Shown here piece after piece: positions 41,936 to 50,027 of a stretch of DNA of 64,000 nucleotides (positions are counted from its first letter, which is position 1; every line of letters begins with the position of its first letter). The notes under the pieces are model-generated. The model was not told where the DNA came from. It worked only from the letters and a program-made list of their open reading frames with translations, and searched no databases. Source of the stretch: CAVUBL01 sp963739795 (lineage in GTDB: Bacteria; Acidobacteriota; Thermoanaerobaculia; Multivoradales; DATKCC01); the NCBI GenBank assembly GCA_963739795.1, contig CAVUBL010000015.1:186001-250000 (forward strand), in the 5' to 3' direction. The translations under genes and the position numbers were made by a program.

Positions 41936-44305
41936 TCAAGTTCCAGAACCGGCACCCGGGAGGGGGCTTCCCTCTCCCCCGGAGGGGTGGGAGAGGGATC
42001 GAGGGTGAGGGGGGAGATCCACTCGAGTCCGCCGCACCACCACCCGGCCCAGGTGCACGCCGGTGTAGTAGTGCTCCAGGATGTCCTGGTAGTCGAGACC
42101 CCGGCCGGCCATGGCGTAGGCACCGATCTGGCACATGCCCACCCCGTGGCCCCAGCCGCCGCCGGTGAACAGCCACCCCGGCTCGTGCCCGGGCCGCTTC
42201 ACCCGCTCGGCCTGGAACCGGGTGTCGGGCAGATCCAGCGTCCAGCGCACGGCGAGCCCCTGGATCAGCTCGCTCGAGCCGTCCGCCCCGAACAGCCGCA
42301 GGGCCCCGACCCGGCCGGAGCGGCCCCGGGAGACGACCTCGAAGCTGCGCAGCTCGAAGCCCGGGAAGCGCTCGCGCACCAGGTCGGCGAGGCGCCGGTC
42401 GCTACGGAAGCGCTTCCAGGTCCGAAGGCGCGCCCGCCGGTCCTGCCCCGAGCCGTTGGGCTCGGCCTCCTGGACCACCGCCGCCGGCCGCCCTCGCCAC
42501 GAATAGAGGATCAGGGGATCCCCCGGCGCGAGGTCGAGGGGCGCCGCCACCAACCGGTCGCCGCGCCGTGTGAAGGTGGCCACGTCTTCGGGCAGCTCGG
42601 CCATCCGCGGTGCCGCGCCGTCGGCGGTCACCGTGTGGAGCTGGCGGCCGTCGAGGCTCCGGAAGCGCACGTCGTCCTCGCCCAGAAAGCCGAGCAGCCG
42701 GGAGAGCGAGAGGATCATCCACTCGGCCTCGGTGCCGCCGATCCACGTGTCTTTCCCGGCCGAGACGGCCGGCAGGCTGGCGGGCCGCAGACCCGGGGCC
42801 GGCGCGTCCGGGCGGCCGTCGCCGCCGAGGAGGCTGGGATCTAGCTTCAGATCGAAGAGCGAGCGCACGTAGCGCCGGACCTCGCTCCGCTGAAGCGAGC
42901 GCAACCGATCCCCGGTGTCCGGCAGCCCCGCCTGCTGGGCCAGGGAGCGCAAGCGGGCCTCCAGGGCCTCGCGCCCCGTGAGGCCGTCCCTCGCGGGCAC
43001 CAGCCGGCGGGTGAGGCCACCGGGGAAACCCGCGCCGGCGGCCAGCGAGCCGCCCAGGCTGTCGTGCCCTCCCTCGAGACACGGCACCCCCTTGAGGTAC
43101 GGCGCATGGAGCCAGGGGAAGACGACCGCGGCGTCCTCGGTGTGGCCCCCACAGGTGGCGGTGTAGAGCGCCTCGATGAGCTGCCCGCCGTAGAGCAGCA
43201 CCTGGCCCGCGGTCTCGGCCACGGCCCGGTCCGAGAGCGGGTGCTCCACTGCGACCCCGCCGTAGACCTGGCACCGGGGACCGGCGCAGATGTCGTAGCC
43301 CTCGGCCGCGAACTCGCCGAGGTGGCGCAGGGCATAGGTGCGAGCCGCCACCGCCTGGGCTTTGAGGGCCTCGATCCGGGGATAGAGCTCCGGGCCGAGC
43401 TCCTCGGGAACCACCCCGCGCAGGTACTCCTCCACCGGCAGCTCGTCGATCAGGTTCAGGCTCCCCCGATCGTTGAGAAAGACGAGGAGACGGCCCCGGT
43501 ATCGGCCCGACACGCCGTCGACGGACACGCCGAGGGGCTCTCCGGAGGCGCTCTCGAGGGCGACCCAACGGCCGAAGACCCGGAACGAGCGCTCGGCCGT
43601 GCGCACGCGCAGGGACGGATCCACCAGGCCGCCCCCCTCCTCGACCACCCACGCGCCCGGATAGCCCAGACCGGCGAGACGCCGCTGGGCGGCCTCGGCC
43701 TGATCGCGCTCGGCGAAGCGCCCCAGTCGCACCCGGTACAGACCGCTCGCGGCATCGAAACGGGCGTCGGCGGGCCAGCCGGTGCGGCGGGCGAGGTCGT
43801 CCCCTAGCTCTTTCGCCTGGCGCTCGTCGCGCAGGGCCGCCACCTGCAGGCGGTGCTCCGAGGATTTGACCGCTCCGGCGGCGGGCTCGATGGTGAAGGG
43901 AGCCGGCAGGCTCCGCGATCCGCCGTCGACGGTGAGGCCGACCCGGGCATCGCAGCACGGTAGGGAGACCCGGTCGAGGTCGCTCGCCAGCCCGACCCGG
44001 ATGAGGACCCGGCCGCCGTCCACGTTGGCCCGGCGCTCCGCGCCCGGCCTTCCGGGGGGCTCCGGAGGCTCGGGAGGCGCCGCCTCCGTCGCCGACTGCT
44101 GCTCCCGGGGCAGAGGAGGCTCGGGGACGGAGAGGTCGGGCGCCTCCTCCCGCTGCGCCCCGGACGGCGCCGGGGCGGCGGTGGGCTCGGGCGCCGCTGC
44201 GGGCGCCCGGGCGGCGGGGTGCCGGGCCACCGAGACGCACGAGAGGCCCGTCGCCAACAGAGTGAGAGCGCCGGCCAGCGCCGCCGCTCCCCACCACCCC
44301 TTCAC
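41936..44305 (-). CDS. SpoIID/LytB-domain lipoprotein with SPOR domain
   Basis: The 789-residue precursor starts at GTG 44305 with a lipobox (LLATGLSC, Cys near residue 23) and a Pro/Glu-rich linker. A SPOR domain for denuded peptidoglycan follows (about 150-225: HRLQVAALRDERQAKELGDD). The SpoIID transglycosylase core lies around 290-420 (DELPVEEYLRGVVPEELGPE, with the catalytic Glu, then ALKAQAVAARTYALRHL). The domain closes near the C-terminus with GGGWGHGVGMCQIGAYAMAG. It should cut glycan strands in the periplasm. The last 25 or so residues are encoded by a repeat-like palindrome. The start overlaps the upstream stop by GTGA. Confidence 0.85.
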   Translation of the reverse strand: MKGWWGAAALAGALTLLATGLSCVSVARHPAARAPAAAPEPTAAPAPSGAQREEAPDLSVPEPPLPREQQSATEAAPPEPPEPPGRPGAERRANVDGGRVLIRVGLASDLDRVSLPCCDARVGLTVDGGSRSLPAPFTIEPAAGAVKSSEHRLQVAALRDERQAKELGDDLARRTGWPADARFDAASGLYRVRLGRFAERDQAEAAQRRLAGLGYPGAWVVEEGGGLVDPSLRVRTAERSFRVFGRWVALESASGEPLGVSVDGVSGRYRGRLLVFLNDRGSLNLIDELPVEEYLRGVVPEELGPELYPRIEALKAQAVAARTYALRHLGEFAAEGYDICAGPRCQVYGGVAVEHPLSDRAVAETAGQVLLYGGQLIEALYTATCGGHTEDAAVVFPWLHAPYLKGVPCLEGGHDSLGGSLAAGAGFPGGLTRRLVPARDGLTGREALEARLRSLAQQAGLPDTGDRLRSLQRSEVRRYVRSLFDLKLDPSLLGGDGRPDAPAPGLRPASLPAVSAGKDTWIGGTEAEWMILSLSRLLGFLGEDDVRFRSLDGRQLHTVTADGAAPRMAELPEDVATFTRRGDRLVAAPLDLAPGDPLILYSWRGRPAAVVQEAEPNGSGQDRRARLRTWKRFRSDRRLADLVRERFPGFELRSFEVVSRGRSGRVGALRLFGADGSSELIQGLAVRWTLDLPDTRFQAERVKRPGHEPGWLFTGGGWGHGVGMCQIGAYAMAGRGLDYQDILEHYYTGVHLGRVVVRRTRVDLPPHPRSLSHPSGGEGSPLPGAGSGT
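41970..41997 (+). repeat. REP-like palindrome at the end of the SpoIID gene
   Basis: CCTCTCCC is followed by a ten-base loop and GGGAGAGG, within a purine/pyrimidine-biased stretch. This resembles dispersed extragenic palindromes common in high-GC genomes. The SpoIID gene reads through it (C-terminal RSLSHPSGGEGSPLPGAG) before its stop at 41936. Confidence 0.55.
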
Positions 44306-45315
44306 CCCCGGGCCTCCTGGTCGGCGGCGACCACCAGTGAGGTGAACGAGGCGAGCCCGAACACGTTGAGCAGGCTGTTCACGCACCACTGGAAGAGCAT
44401 CACGACGGCGTAGAACGTCACCCAGAGCACCACCCGGTCCTGCAAGAGCAGGTTCACCGCGGTCTGGAACACCCACAGTCCAAGGGTGAGCACGAGGCTC
44501 GCCACGAAGAGGACCGCGGCCAGTACGAGCGAACCCCCGAGCCGGCGCCCGATGACCTGCAGCCCGAGCGAGGCGCCGCCGATCACCCGGCCATCGGCGA
44601 CCACCACCGAGGGCAGGGCGGCCAGGTACCAGAGCGCGAAGACCAGGAGCAGGAAGACCAACGGCAACGCGCCGCCACAGCCGATCCCGAACGCCGCACC
44701 GACGCCCCAGCTCTCGTACCCGAAGCCGACACCCAGGGCCAGGAGCACGAAGACCAGGAGCAGAAGCAGCGCGCAGGTCACGTAGAGGTGGAAGAACCAG
44801 AAGTACCGCCACATGTAGCGCCCGCCCCAGCCGGCGAAATCCTTCCCCGAGAGGGTCTTGAACCACCTCCAGGCACCCGCGCGGTCCTGGGCCCGCGGGT
44901 GCGCCTGGCGCTCGGCCGCCACCAGGGTGCCCATGATGCCGCCCTGGAACCAGCCCCAGAGCGCCACGGCCGCCACGCCGATCACCATCGAGGCCAGCAG
45001 GCCGAGCCCGAGGGCCGGCAGCCGTTGGCCGGCGAGCCTTCCGAGACCCTCGAGCCACCCCTCGAAAGCCTCGGGGTTCTCGAAGTTACCGCGGAGCACG
45101 CCGAAGCCACCCAGCACGACGAGGAACGGTAGAAACGAGGCGACGAGCAACGCGAGGAGGAGCAGGTTCTGAAGCAGGGCCAGGAAGACCAGGCCCCAGT
45201 TGGCGCGCGTCGAGAGAGCCCCGCGCCGGAGGCAGTCGAGGGCCGAGCGCCGCGGGCGCGGGCCCTCCGTGGAGCGCTCGGTGGGGGCGGGCGACACCAC
45301 GGGCTCACCCGACAA
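44302..45315 (-). CDS. Polytopic membrane protein, unknown function
   Basis: The 337-residue product has about six to seven hydrophobic helices: LVFLALLQNLLLLALLVASF, LPALGLGLLASMVIGVAAVA, a long HLYVTCALLLLLVFVLLALG, LPLVFLLLVFALWYLAALPS, and three near the C-terminus. It ends SLLNVFGLASFTSLVVAADQ. A start at TTG 45315 overlaps the DnaC-like gene; GTG 45300 is a plausible alternative. The stop overlaps the SpoIID start (GTGA), so it is probably cotranslated with it. It resembles glycerophosphoryl-type or DUF-class membrane domains only in hydropathy, and I make no family call. Confidence 0.65.
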   Translation of the reverse strand: MSGEPVVSPAPTERSTEGPRPRRSALDCLRRGALSTRANWGLVFLALLQNLLLLALLVASFLPFLVVLGGFGVLRGNFENPEAFEGWLEGLGRLAGQRLPALGLGLLASMVIGVAAVALWGWFQGGIMGTLVAAERQAHPRAQDRAGAWRWFKTLSGKDFAGWGGRYMWRYFWFFHLYVTCALLLLLVFVLLALGVGFGYESWGVGAAFGIGCGGALPLVFLLLVFALWYLAALPSVVVADGRVIGGASLGLQVIGRRLGGSLVLAAVLFVASLVLTLGLWVFQTAVNLLLQDRVVLWVTFYAVVMLFQWCVNSLLNVFGLASFTSLVVAADQEARG

Positions 45316-46153
45316 AGTGGCGCTCGCGGGTCTTGACGACCCGCCGGAAGTCCTCCACCTCGTCGAGGCGGACCACTTCGGTCATCTCGTACAGGCGGGA
45401 CACGAGCTGCGGCGAGATGCGGAGCTCGAGCTGGCTGAAATCCTCGTGAGCCGGATCGGCTCCCCGGTCGAGCACCTCGCGGGGCTGCGCATGGTGCGCC
45501 GGCGTCGGTGGGCGCTCGGTGGCCAGCCTGTAGTTGGTGGTGAAGAGCGTCGGGCGGCGGCGGGTGTAGCGGGTGTTGATGATCAGGTAGAGGATGTCGC
45601 GGACCCACGCGGTGGGCTTCTGGGCGCCCAGCTCGTCGAGGACCAGAAGGTCGGCGCCGATCACCGGATCGAGGATCGCCCGCTTGGACTCGGGGTTTCC
45701 CGGGTCGAACGTCGCCTGGATCTGGTGGACCAGGGAGGTGAAGTCAACGAACCGGCCGTGGATGTGGTACCGCCGGACCAGCTCCCGAAGCACGGCGACC
45801 GCGAGGTGGGTCTTGCCGGTCCCCGGCGGACCGGTGAAGAGCAGGCCGAGCTCTCGAAACCGTCCGTCGGGCCCGAGAAAGTCGTCGACGTACCGCCGGG
45901 CCCGGGACTTGGCCTTGACGAGCTGGCTGGAGGCGAGACCGTTCGCCGCCCTGAAGCCCGAGTCGCGAAAGCTGTCGAGAGAGCAATCCGTGTAGCGCTC
46001 GGGGATGTCCGCCGCCGCCCGCAGGCGCGCGCCGAGACGACGGCGGCGGCACTCACAGGGCCGCGCCGTGCCCGCCCCGCCGTCCGGCTCGAGCACCCAG
46101 CCGCGGCCCTCGCACTCCGGGCAGGGCTCGTCGGTCCGCTCCGGCTCGGGCAT
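45305..46153 (-). CDS. DnaC-like AAA+ ATPase (helicase-loader type)
   Basis: The 282-residue product has an N-terminal zinc-binding motif (CPECEGRGW...CEC, residues about 11-34). A DnaC/IstB-type ATPase domain follows: Walker A FTGPPGTGKTHLAVA near 107, Walker B LLVLDELGAQKPTAW near 168, sensor-1 TLFTTNYR near 204, and a C-terminal RLYEMTEVVRL box. The zinc motif plus DnaC core is the usual form in Acidobacteria-like and Gram-positive genomes. It may load the replicative helicase. The gene is the second of a four-gene minus-strand run. Confidence 0.83.
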   Translation of the reverse strand: MPEPERTDEPCPECEGRGWVLEPDGGAGTARPCECRRRRLGARLRAAADIPERYTDCSLDSFRDSGFRAANGLASSQLVKAKSRARRYVDDFLGPDGRFRELGLLFTGPPGTGKTHLAVAVLRELVRRYHIHGRFVDFTSLVHQIQATFDPGNPESKRAILDPVIGADLLVLDELGAQKPTAWVRDILYLIINTRYTRRRPTLFTTNYRLATERPPTPAHHAQPREVLDRGADPAHEDFSQLELRISPQLVSRLYEMTEVVRLDEVEDFRRVVKTRERHFVG

Positions 46154-46200
46154 CGTGAAGCGATGCTAGCACGCAGGGGTCGGGCCCCGGCGGAGAGCGC

Positions 46201-48465
46201 TCAGGGCGAGTCGGCGCCGGAGCCAGAGCTGCCCGGCACCACCAGGCGGAGCTCTCCCAGCGGGGAGAGGACTCCGGTGCTACAGCCCTTGGCAGCTTCG
46301 GCACCGAGGCGAAGCGCATCCAGCACTCCCGGGCCGCTACACACGCTGTAGCGCCCGGGTTCCAGGCCCGGGAGGACCAGCTCCGCGGCGGCGCTCGGCG
46401 GAGTCCGCCCGAGGAAAGCGAGGCGAGCAAAGCCCAGGACCGGGAGGAAGCTCCCCCCGTGGACCAAGAAGGACATCTCTCTCCCTCCGGCCAAGCCGCC
46501 GATCTCCAGCGTCCCAGAGTACGGATCGAGATTCAGCTCGACGAGGCTGTTCCCCGAGACCTCGACCCGCTCCATGTGGAGAGCCCGGTTCGGCGCGGCT
46601 ACCATGAAATTGAAGCCCCTGGGTTCCCCGGAGGCCTGAAGCTCGAAAGTACCCTCCGGACCCGTAATCGCCTCGAGAACGCTCACCCCGGCGCTCGTCC
46701 CCAAGTCCGACCACGCGCTGACCCGGGCCCCGGCAACACCCACACCGGACGAGAGAACCCGGCCCGAGATGCGCAGCTCGTCCCGGAGGACGAGGTGGAG
46801 GTCCGGTGGCTCGAGCCCTTTGGACAGAGTGAGATGGGCCGTCTCGCTGGTTTGGGTGCCGTGGCTGGCTTCGACACCGTAGTCTCCGGGCTCTAGGCCG
46901 ATTATCTGAAACTTGCCTTCGTCGTCGGACTTGGCTCGGCCGCCTGGCTTCTCGGGAGCGCCGCCGAACCAGCGGATCGAGGCTCCGGCCACTGGCTGGT
47001 CTCTTGTGTCGACCACCTCACCGGCGATCTCGGTATCGGGCACCTCAAGAGCGAGCCTCACGTGTCCGCGGTCGGGTACCAGCGCCGGCTGGAGAGTCAC
47101 CCCCTCGTCCTCGTCCTTCTCGGCACTGGGAGTCCACTCGATCGGCCATTTTCCAGGGGAGGGCAGATAGCCTTTGAATCGCCCCTCCTCGTCCACATCG
47201 AAGACAATCCTGCGGACGCCTTGCCGAGTGCCAAACCACAGACGCCCCGAGACGGCCTCGTCTCCCTTCTCGATCGACCCCGTCACTTCAATAAGCGGGA
47301 TCTGAAGGAGGAGTGGATCTGCGCCATTCCCGACCTCAACCTCCTGATCGAGCCACCGCGTGTCGTTCGAGCCCAGTAGCGCGAGCCGGTAGGTGCCAGG
47401 TGCGAGCTCTCCGTGCTGGAACGTGCCATCCCGAGAAGCCGATCCCTTGATCGAGTTCAGACTCTTGTCAGAGTCGCGCTCGAGCTGACTGAGACGAATC
47501 GTCCAAGGCTGGCCCCAGGGGTCGAGAGGTGGCGTGAGCTCGACGCGAAAGGAGACCGGCCGCGCGAGACGCACCGGCTCCTCGAGAGCGCTCTCGAGGT
47601 CGGGGCGGGCTTCGATCGGCCCGACCCGAGCCGGGGCGAACCCCTTGGCGCGAGCGACAAGGCGATAGAAACCCGTCCTCACTCCCAGGAACTGGAAGAA
47701 GCCCCGATCCCGGGTCTGAGCTTTCTGCGTAACCAGTCCAAGACGGGCCTCGGCCCCGGCGGCTTCCGCACCACCCACTGTGAGCTCGACTCTCGTCCCG
47801 GGGGGAGCTGGATCGCCGTTATCCAGGACCACCCATCCCGAGATCGACGCTCCGCGAACGAGGGAAATCGGATCGAGCATCCGCGGTGTCGCCGAAACGA
47901 CCTCGACACCTAGCCTATAGGCCGGCGACCATGGGGATGCCGAGATGCGGAGGTCGAGGCGTCCGATCGGGAGGGCGCATCGGAGGCTCCCATTCTCTAC
48001 AGGGCACCTCATGCTCCCATTCAGCTTCGCGGCGGAGCGTTCCACGCCTGGCGACGACTGAAATCGGACCTCGAAGTGATCCGGAAGGTGCTCAAATCGG
48101 TCGGGCTCCACCTTGGCCTGCACGGTCCCGGTTGGAAAGAGCGAAAGGAATACTGGCCCCTCGTGCTCGGCCGGACGGACCAGCTCAGGAGGGCTCCAGT
48201 GCCCTGGCGCCCTGGCGACGAGTTTCCAGAGTAAGTCGCCCTGGAGGTCGAAGGTGGTTGCTTGCCCCGACTTCAGATCTTTCGTAAATCCCTGCGGTAA
48301 CTCTTGTGCGCTTTCGGCACCGCCCACAGGACGTGCTTCGACCTGCAACCGAAGGCCCGCCGGTGGGGTAGCGCCTTCGAGCTGCGGTTGCACAGTCACC
48401 TGGGCCCCAAAGGTCGGAATAGCGCCGAAGACACAGGCGCAAGCCAGGGCCACATAGAGTCTCAT
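46201..48465 (-). CDS. Secreted protein with carboxypeptidase-regulatory-like beta domains
   Basis: The 754-residue precursor has a signal peptide (ALACACVFGAIPTFGAQ). Repeated CarboxypepD_reg/transthyretin-like domains follow, for example SISGWVVLDNGDPAPPGTRV, TEIAGEVVDTRDQPVAGASI and LRISGRVLSSGVGVAGARVS, each with a later G-x-Y or F-x-L turn. Such domains are adhesive or structural, and no catalytic site is seen. The sequence looks less G+C rich than its surroundings. It is followed by the DnaC-like gene at 47 bp and preceded by a Cys-rich secreted peptide gene in the same direction. Confidence 0.78.
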   Translation of the reverse strand: MRLYVALACACVFGAIPTFGAQVTVQPQLEGATPPAGLRLQVEARPVGGAESAQELPQGFTKDLKSGQATTFDLQGDLLWKLVARAPGHWSPPELVRPAEHEGPVFLSLFPTGTVQAKVEPDRFEHLPDHFEVRFQSSPGVERSAAKLNGSMRCPVENGSLRCALPIGRLDLRISASPWSPAYRLGVEVVSATPRMLDPISLVRGASISGWVVLDNGDPAPPGTRVELTVGGAEAAGAEARLGLVTQKAQTRDRGFFQFLGVRTGFYRLVARAKGFAPARVGPIEARPDLESALEEPVRLARPVSFRVELTPPLDPWGQPWTIRLSQLERDSDKSLNSIKGSASRDGTFQHGELAPGTYRLALLGSNDTRWLDQEVEVGNGADPLLLQIPLIEVTGSIEKGDEAVSGRLWFGTRQGVRRIVFDVDEEGRFKGYLPSPGKWPIEWTPSAEKDEDEGVTLQPALVPDRGHVRLALEVPDTEIAGEVVDTRDQPVAGASIRWFGGAPEKPGGRAKSDDEGKFQIIGLEPGDYGVEASHGTQTSETAHLTLSKGLEPPDLHLVLRDELRISGRVLSSGVGVAGARVSAWSDLGTSAGVSVLEAITGPEGTFELQASGEPRGFNFMVAAPNRALHMERVEVSGNSLVELNLDPYSGTLEIGGLAGGREMSFLVHGGSFLPVLGFARLAFLGRTPPSAAAELVLPGLEPGRYSVCSGPGVLDALRLGAEAAKGCSTGVLSPLGELRLVVPGSSGSGADSP

Positions 48466-48584
48466 CTAGACCCTTCCCCGAACCTCTTGTGCTGCCTCCT
48501 GCGTACCTCCCATGCGGCTACACCCCGGGGCTCGGTTGAGAACTCCTCCGTAAAGAGAAGCTTCGAAATACACGGAGTTGACGG

Positions 48585-48953
48585 CTAGGACGCGACCCTA
48601 CCCGCCAACGGCCCTAGCACGCTTGCTACAACGCAGGAACTCTCTTGAAAGTGGTCACCGGGCGCCAAGGGGCTCGGGGGCACCCGCATGGGTGCCAAAA
48701 ACGCCAGGAGGCAGAGGTTGTCCTCGTGACATTCGCCCCACGCATTCACTCCACATACAGCGAACCTCTCCACATCCGAGGTACAGTACTCGTTGATGTA
48801 GCAGTCCTGGCCGGTGGGGCACTCCAGTCTCATGGCGCAGGCCTGACATCCCCCCGCACTGGCAGGCACAGGAGTAAAGAGTGTGACCGCTAGTGTGAGC
48901 ATGGCAGCGGCGCTCCAGAGCGCCACGATTTTTCCTCGCCCTTCGTTGTTCAT
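48585..48953 (-). CDS. Small Cys-rich secreted protein
   Basis: The 122-residue precursor has a signal peptide (LWSAAAMLTLAVTLFTPVPA). A mature domain follows with eight Cys within about 42 residues (CQAC, ECPTGQDC, YC, VC, ECHEDNLC) and a ninth near the end. The even number in the core suggests four disulphides. A Pro-rich tail follows. I do not recognise the family. A near-consensus promoter lies upstream at 49001-49029. It is encoded just upstream of the CarboxypepD_reg protein and the two may form an expression unit. Confidence 0.65.
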   Translation of the reverse strand: MNNEGRGKIVALWSAAAMLTLAVTLFTPVPASAGGCQACAMRLECPTGQDCYINEYCTSDVERFAVCGVNAWGECHEDNLCLLAFLAPMRVPPSPLAPGDHFQESSCVVASVLGPLAGRVAS

Positions 48954-49000
48954 CCGGGATCTCCACTCGTTGAAGATTGATCGTGCTAATTACCGAAATT

Positions 49001-49029
49001 AAGATAACCCGACCGAACGCTCTTGTCAA
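49001..49029 (-). promoter_or_regulatory. Sigma-70-type promoter for the Cys-rich gene
   Basis: On the minus strand TTGACA (49029-49024) and TATCTT (49006-49001) are separated by 17 bp. This is unusually close to consensus in high-GC DNA. It points at the gene starting 48 bp downstream (ATG 48953). A short inverted repeat (CTAATT/AATTA) lies just after the -10 box. Confidence 0.65.
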
Positions 49030-49136
49030 GAGTCCTTCGAAGCCCGAGGCAACGCTTAGAGTCTTGGGACGCGCCAGAAGCTCGTAACGCAACCGAAGGC
49101 TCGGCGCCGACGTCAGCCGGTTCGGGGGACGTCCGC

Positions 49137-49526
49137 CTACCGGTTCCTCCGCGCCGGGGGGCCGGAGGTCACCCGGACCAGGGCGTGGCGGCGGTCGACG
49201 CCGGCTCGTTGGTCGAGAACCTGTTTTTTGACGAACTCGAGGAGGCGGTCCACCTCGGCCTGCATCTGGTCCATCTGCTCCTGGAGGTTGAGGATCACTT
49301 CGACGCCCGCCAGGTTCACGCCCAGATCGCGCGTCAGTGTGAGGATCGTCTCGAGGCGCTCGAGGGTCGGCTCGTCGTAGAGGCGGGTGTTGCCGGCGCT
49401 CCGGGCTGGGTTGAGCAGCCCCTCGCGCTCATACAGCCGCAGCGTCTGCGGGTGGATGGCGAAGCGCTCGGCGACCGCGCTGATCATGACGTACTTCTGT
49501 TCTTGCTCGCGCTTGCGGCGCGTCAT
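49137..49526 (-). CDS. hspR: HspR-like MerR-family heat-shock regulator
   Basis: The 129-residue product has a MerR HTH (YVMISAVAERFAIHPQTLRL then YEREGLLNPARS) followed by TRLYDEPTLERLETILTLTR and a coiled dimerisation helix (VILNLQEQMDQMQAEVDRLL). This is the HspR pattern, which represses dnaK operons with DnaK as co-repressor. ATG 49526 is correct because AGGAGG lies eight bases upstream; the GTG at 49535 sits inside that site. It is the third gene of dnaK-hsp20-hspR. No HAIR operator (CTTGAGT-N7-ACTCAAG) was found upstream of dnaK, although TTGAGT overlaps the -35 box. Confidence 0.85.
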   Translation of the reverse strand: MTRRKREQEQKYVMISAVAERFAIHPQTLRLYEREGLLNPARSAGNTRLYDEPTLERLETILTLTRDLGVNLAGVEVILNLQEQMDQMQAEVDRLLEFVKKQVLDQRAGVDRRHALVRVTSGPPARRNR

Positions 49527-49573
49527 GGCGTCCACCTCCTCGGCAGCCCGCGGTGAAAGTCCGCACGGGTCTG

Positions 49574-50014
49574 CTATTCGGTCTCGATCGGCACCGTGCG
49601 CCCCGCCGCCTTCTTGGGCAACGTGATGGTCAGCACGCCGGCCTCGAAGGCGGCGGACACGCGGTCGGCGTCGATCGCCGACGGCAGCTCGAGGGTCCTC
49701 CGGAAGGGCCCGTAGCTACGTTCCATCTGAAAGAAGTTGCGATCCGCGGGTAGCGGACGGCGGCGGCCAGAGAGCTCCAGCCGCCGCCCTTGAACGGAGA
49801 CGTCGACGTCGTCGCGCCCGACTCCGGGCAGCTCGGCGTGAATGATGATCGCGCCATCGGTCTCCACCACGTCGAGGGTCGGCGCCCACGTTCCCGGCGG
49901 ACCCGATTCGCCGCCGGGAAACCCCGAGCGCAGGAGCACCTCTTCGAACAGCGAGTTGACGCGTTCCCGGATGCGGGCGAGCTCTTCGAGGTAGCTCCTG
50001 CGCACGGTGGTCAT
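49574..50014 (-). CDS. hsp20: Hsp20/alpha-crystallin small heat-shock protein
   Basis: The 146-residue product has an alpha-crystallin domain at about residues 45-135: TWAPTLDVVETDGAIIIHAE, LPGVGRDDVDVSVQGRRLEL, FRRTLELPSAIDADRVSAAF and the conserved GVLTITLPK near the end. It is an ATP-independent holdase chaperone. It sits 13 bp after dnaK and 47 bp before hspR, all on the minus strand. ATG 50014 gives the natural N-terminus TTVRRSYLEELARIRERV. Confidence 0.9.
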   Translation of the reverse strand: MTTVRRSYLEELARIRERVNSLFEEVLLRSGFPGGESGPPGTWAPTLDVVETDGAIIIHAELPGVGRDDVDVSVQGRRLELSGRRRPLPADRNFFQMERSYGPFRRTLELPSAIDADRVSAAFEAGVLTITLPKKAAGRTVPIETE

Positions 50015-50027
50015 GGCCGTGCCGCCC

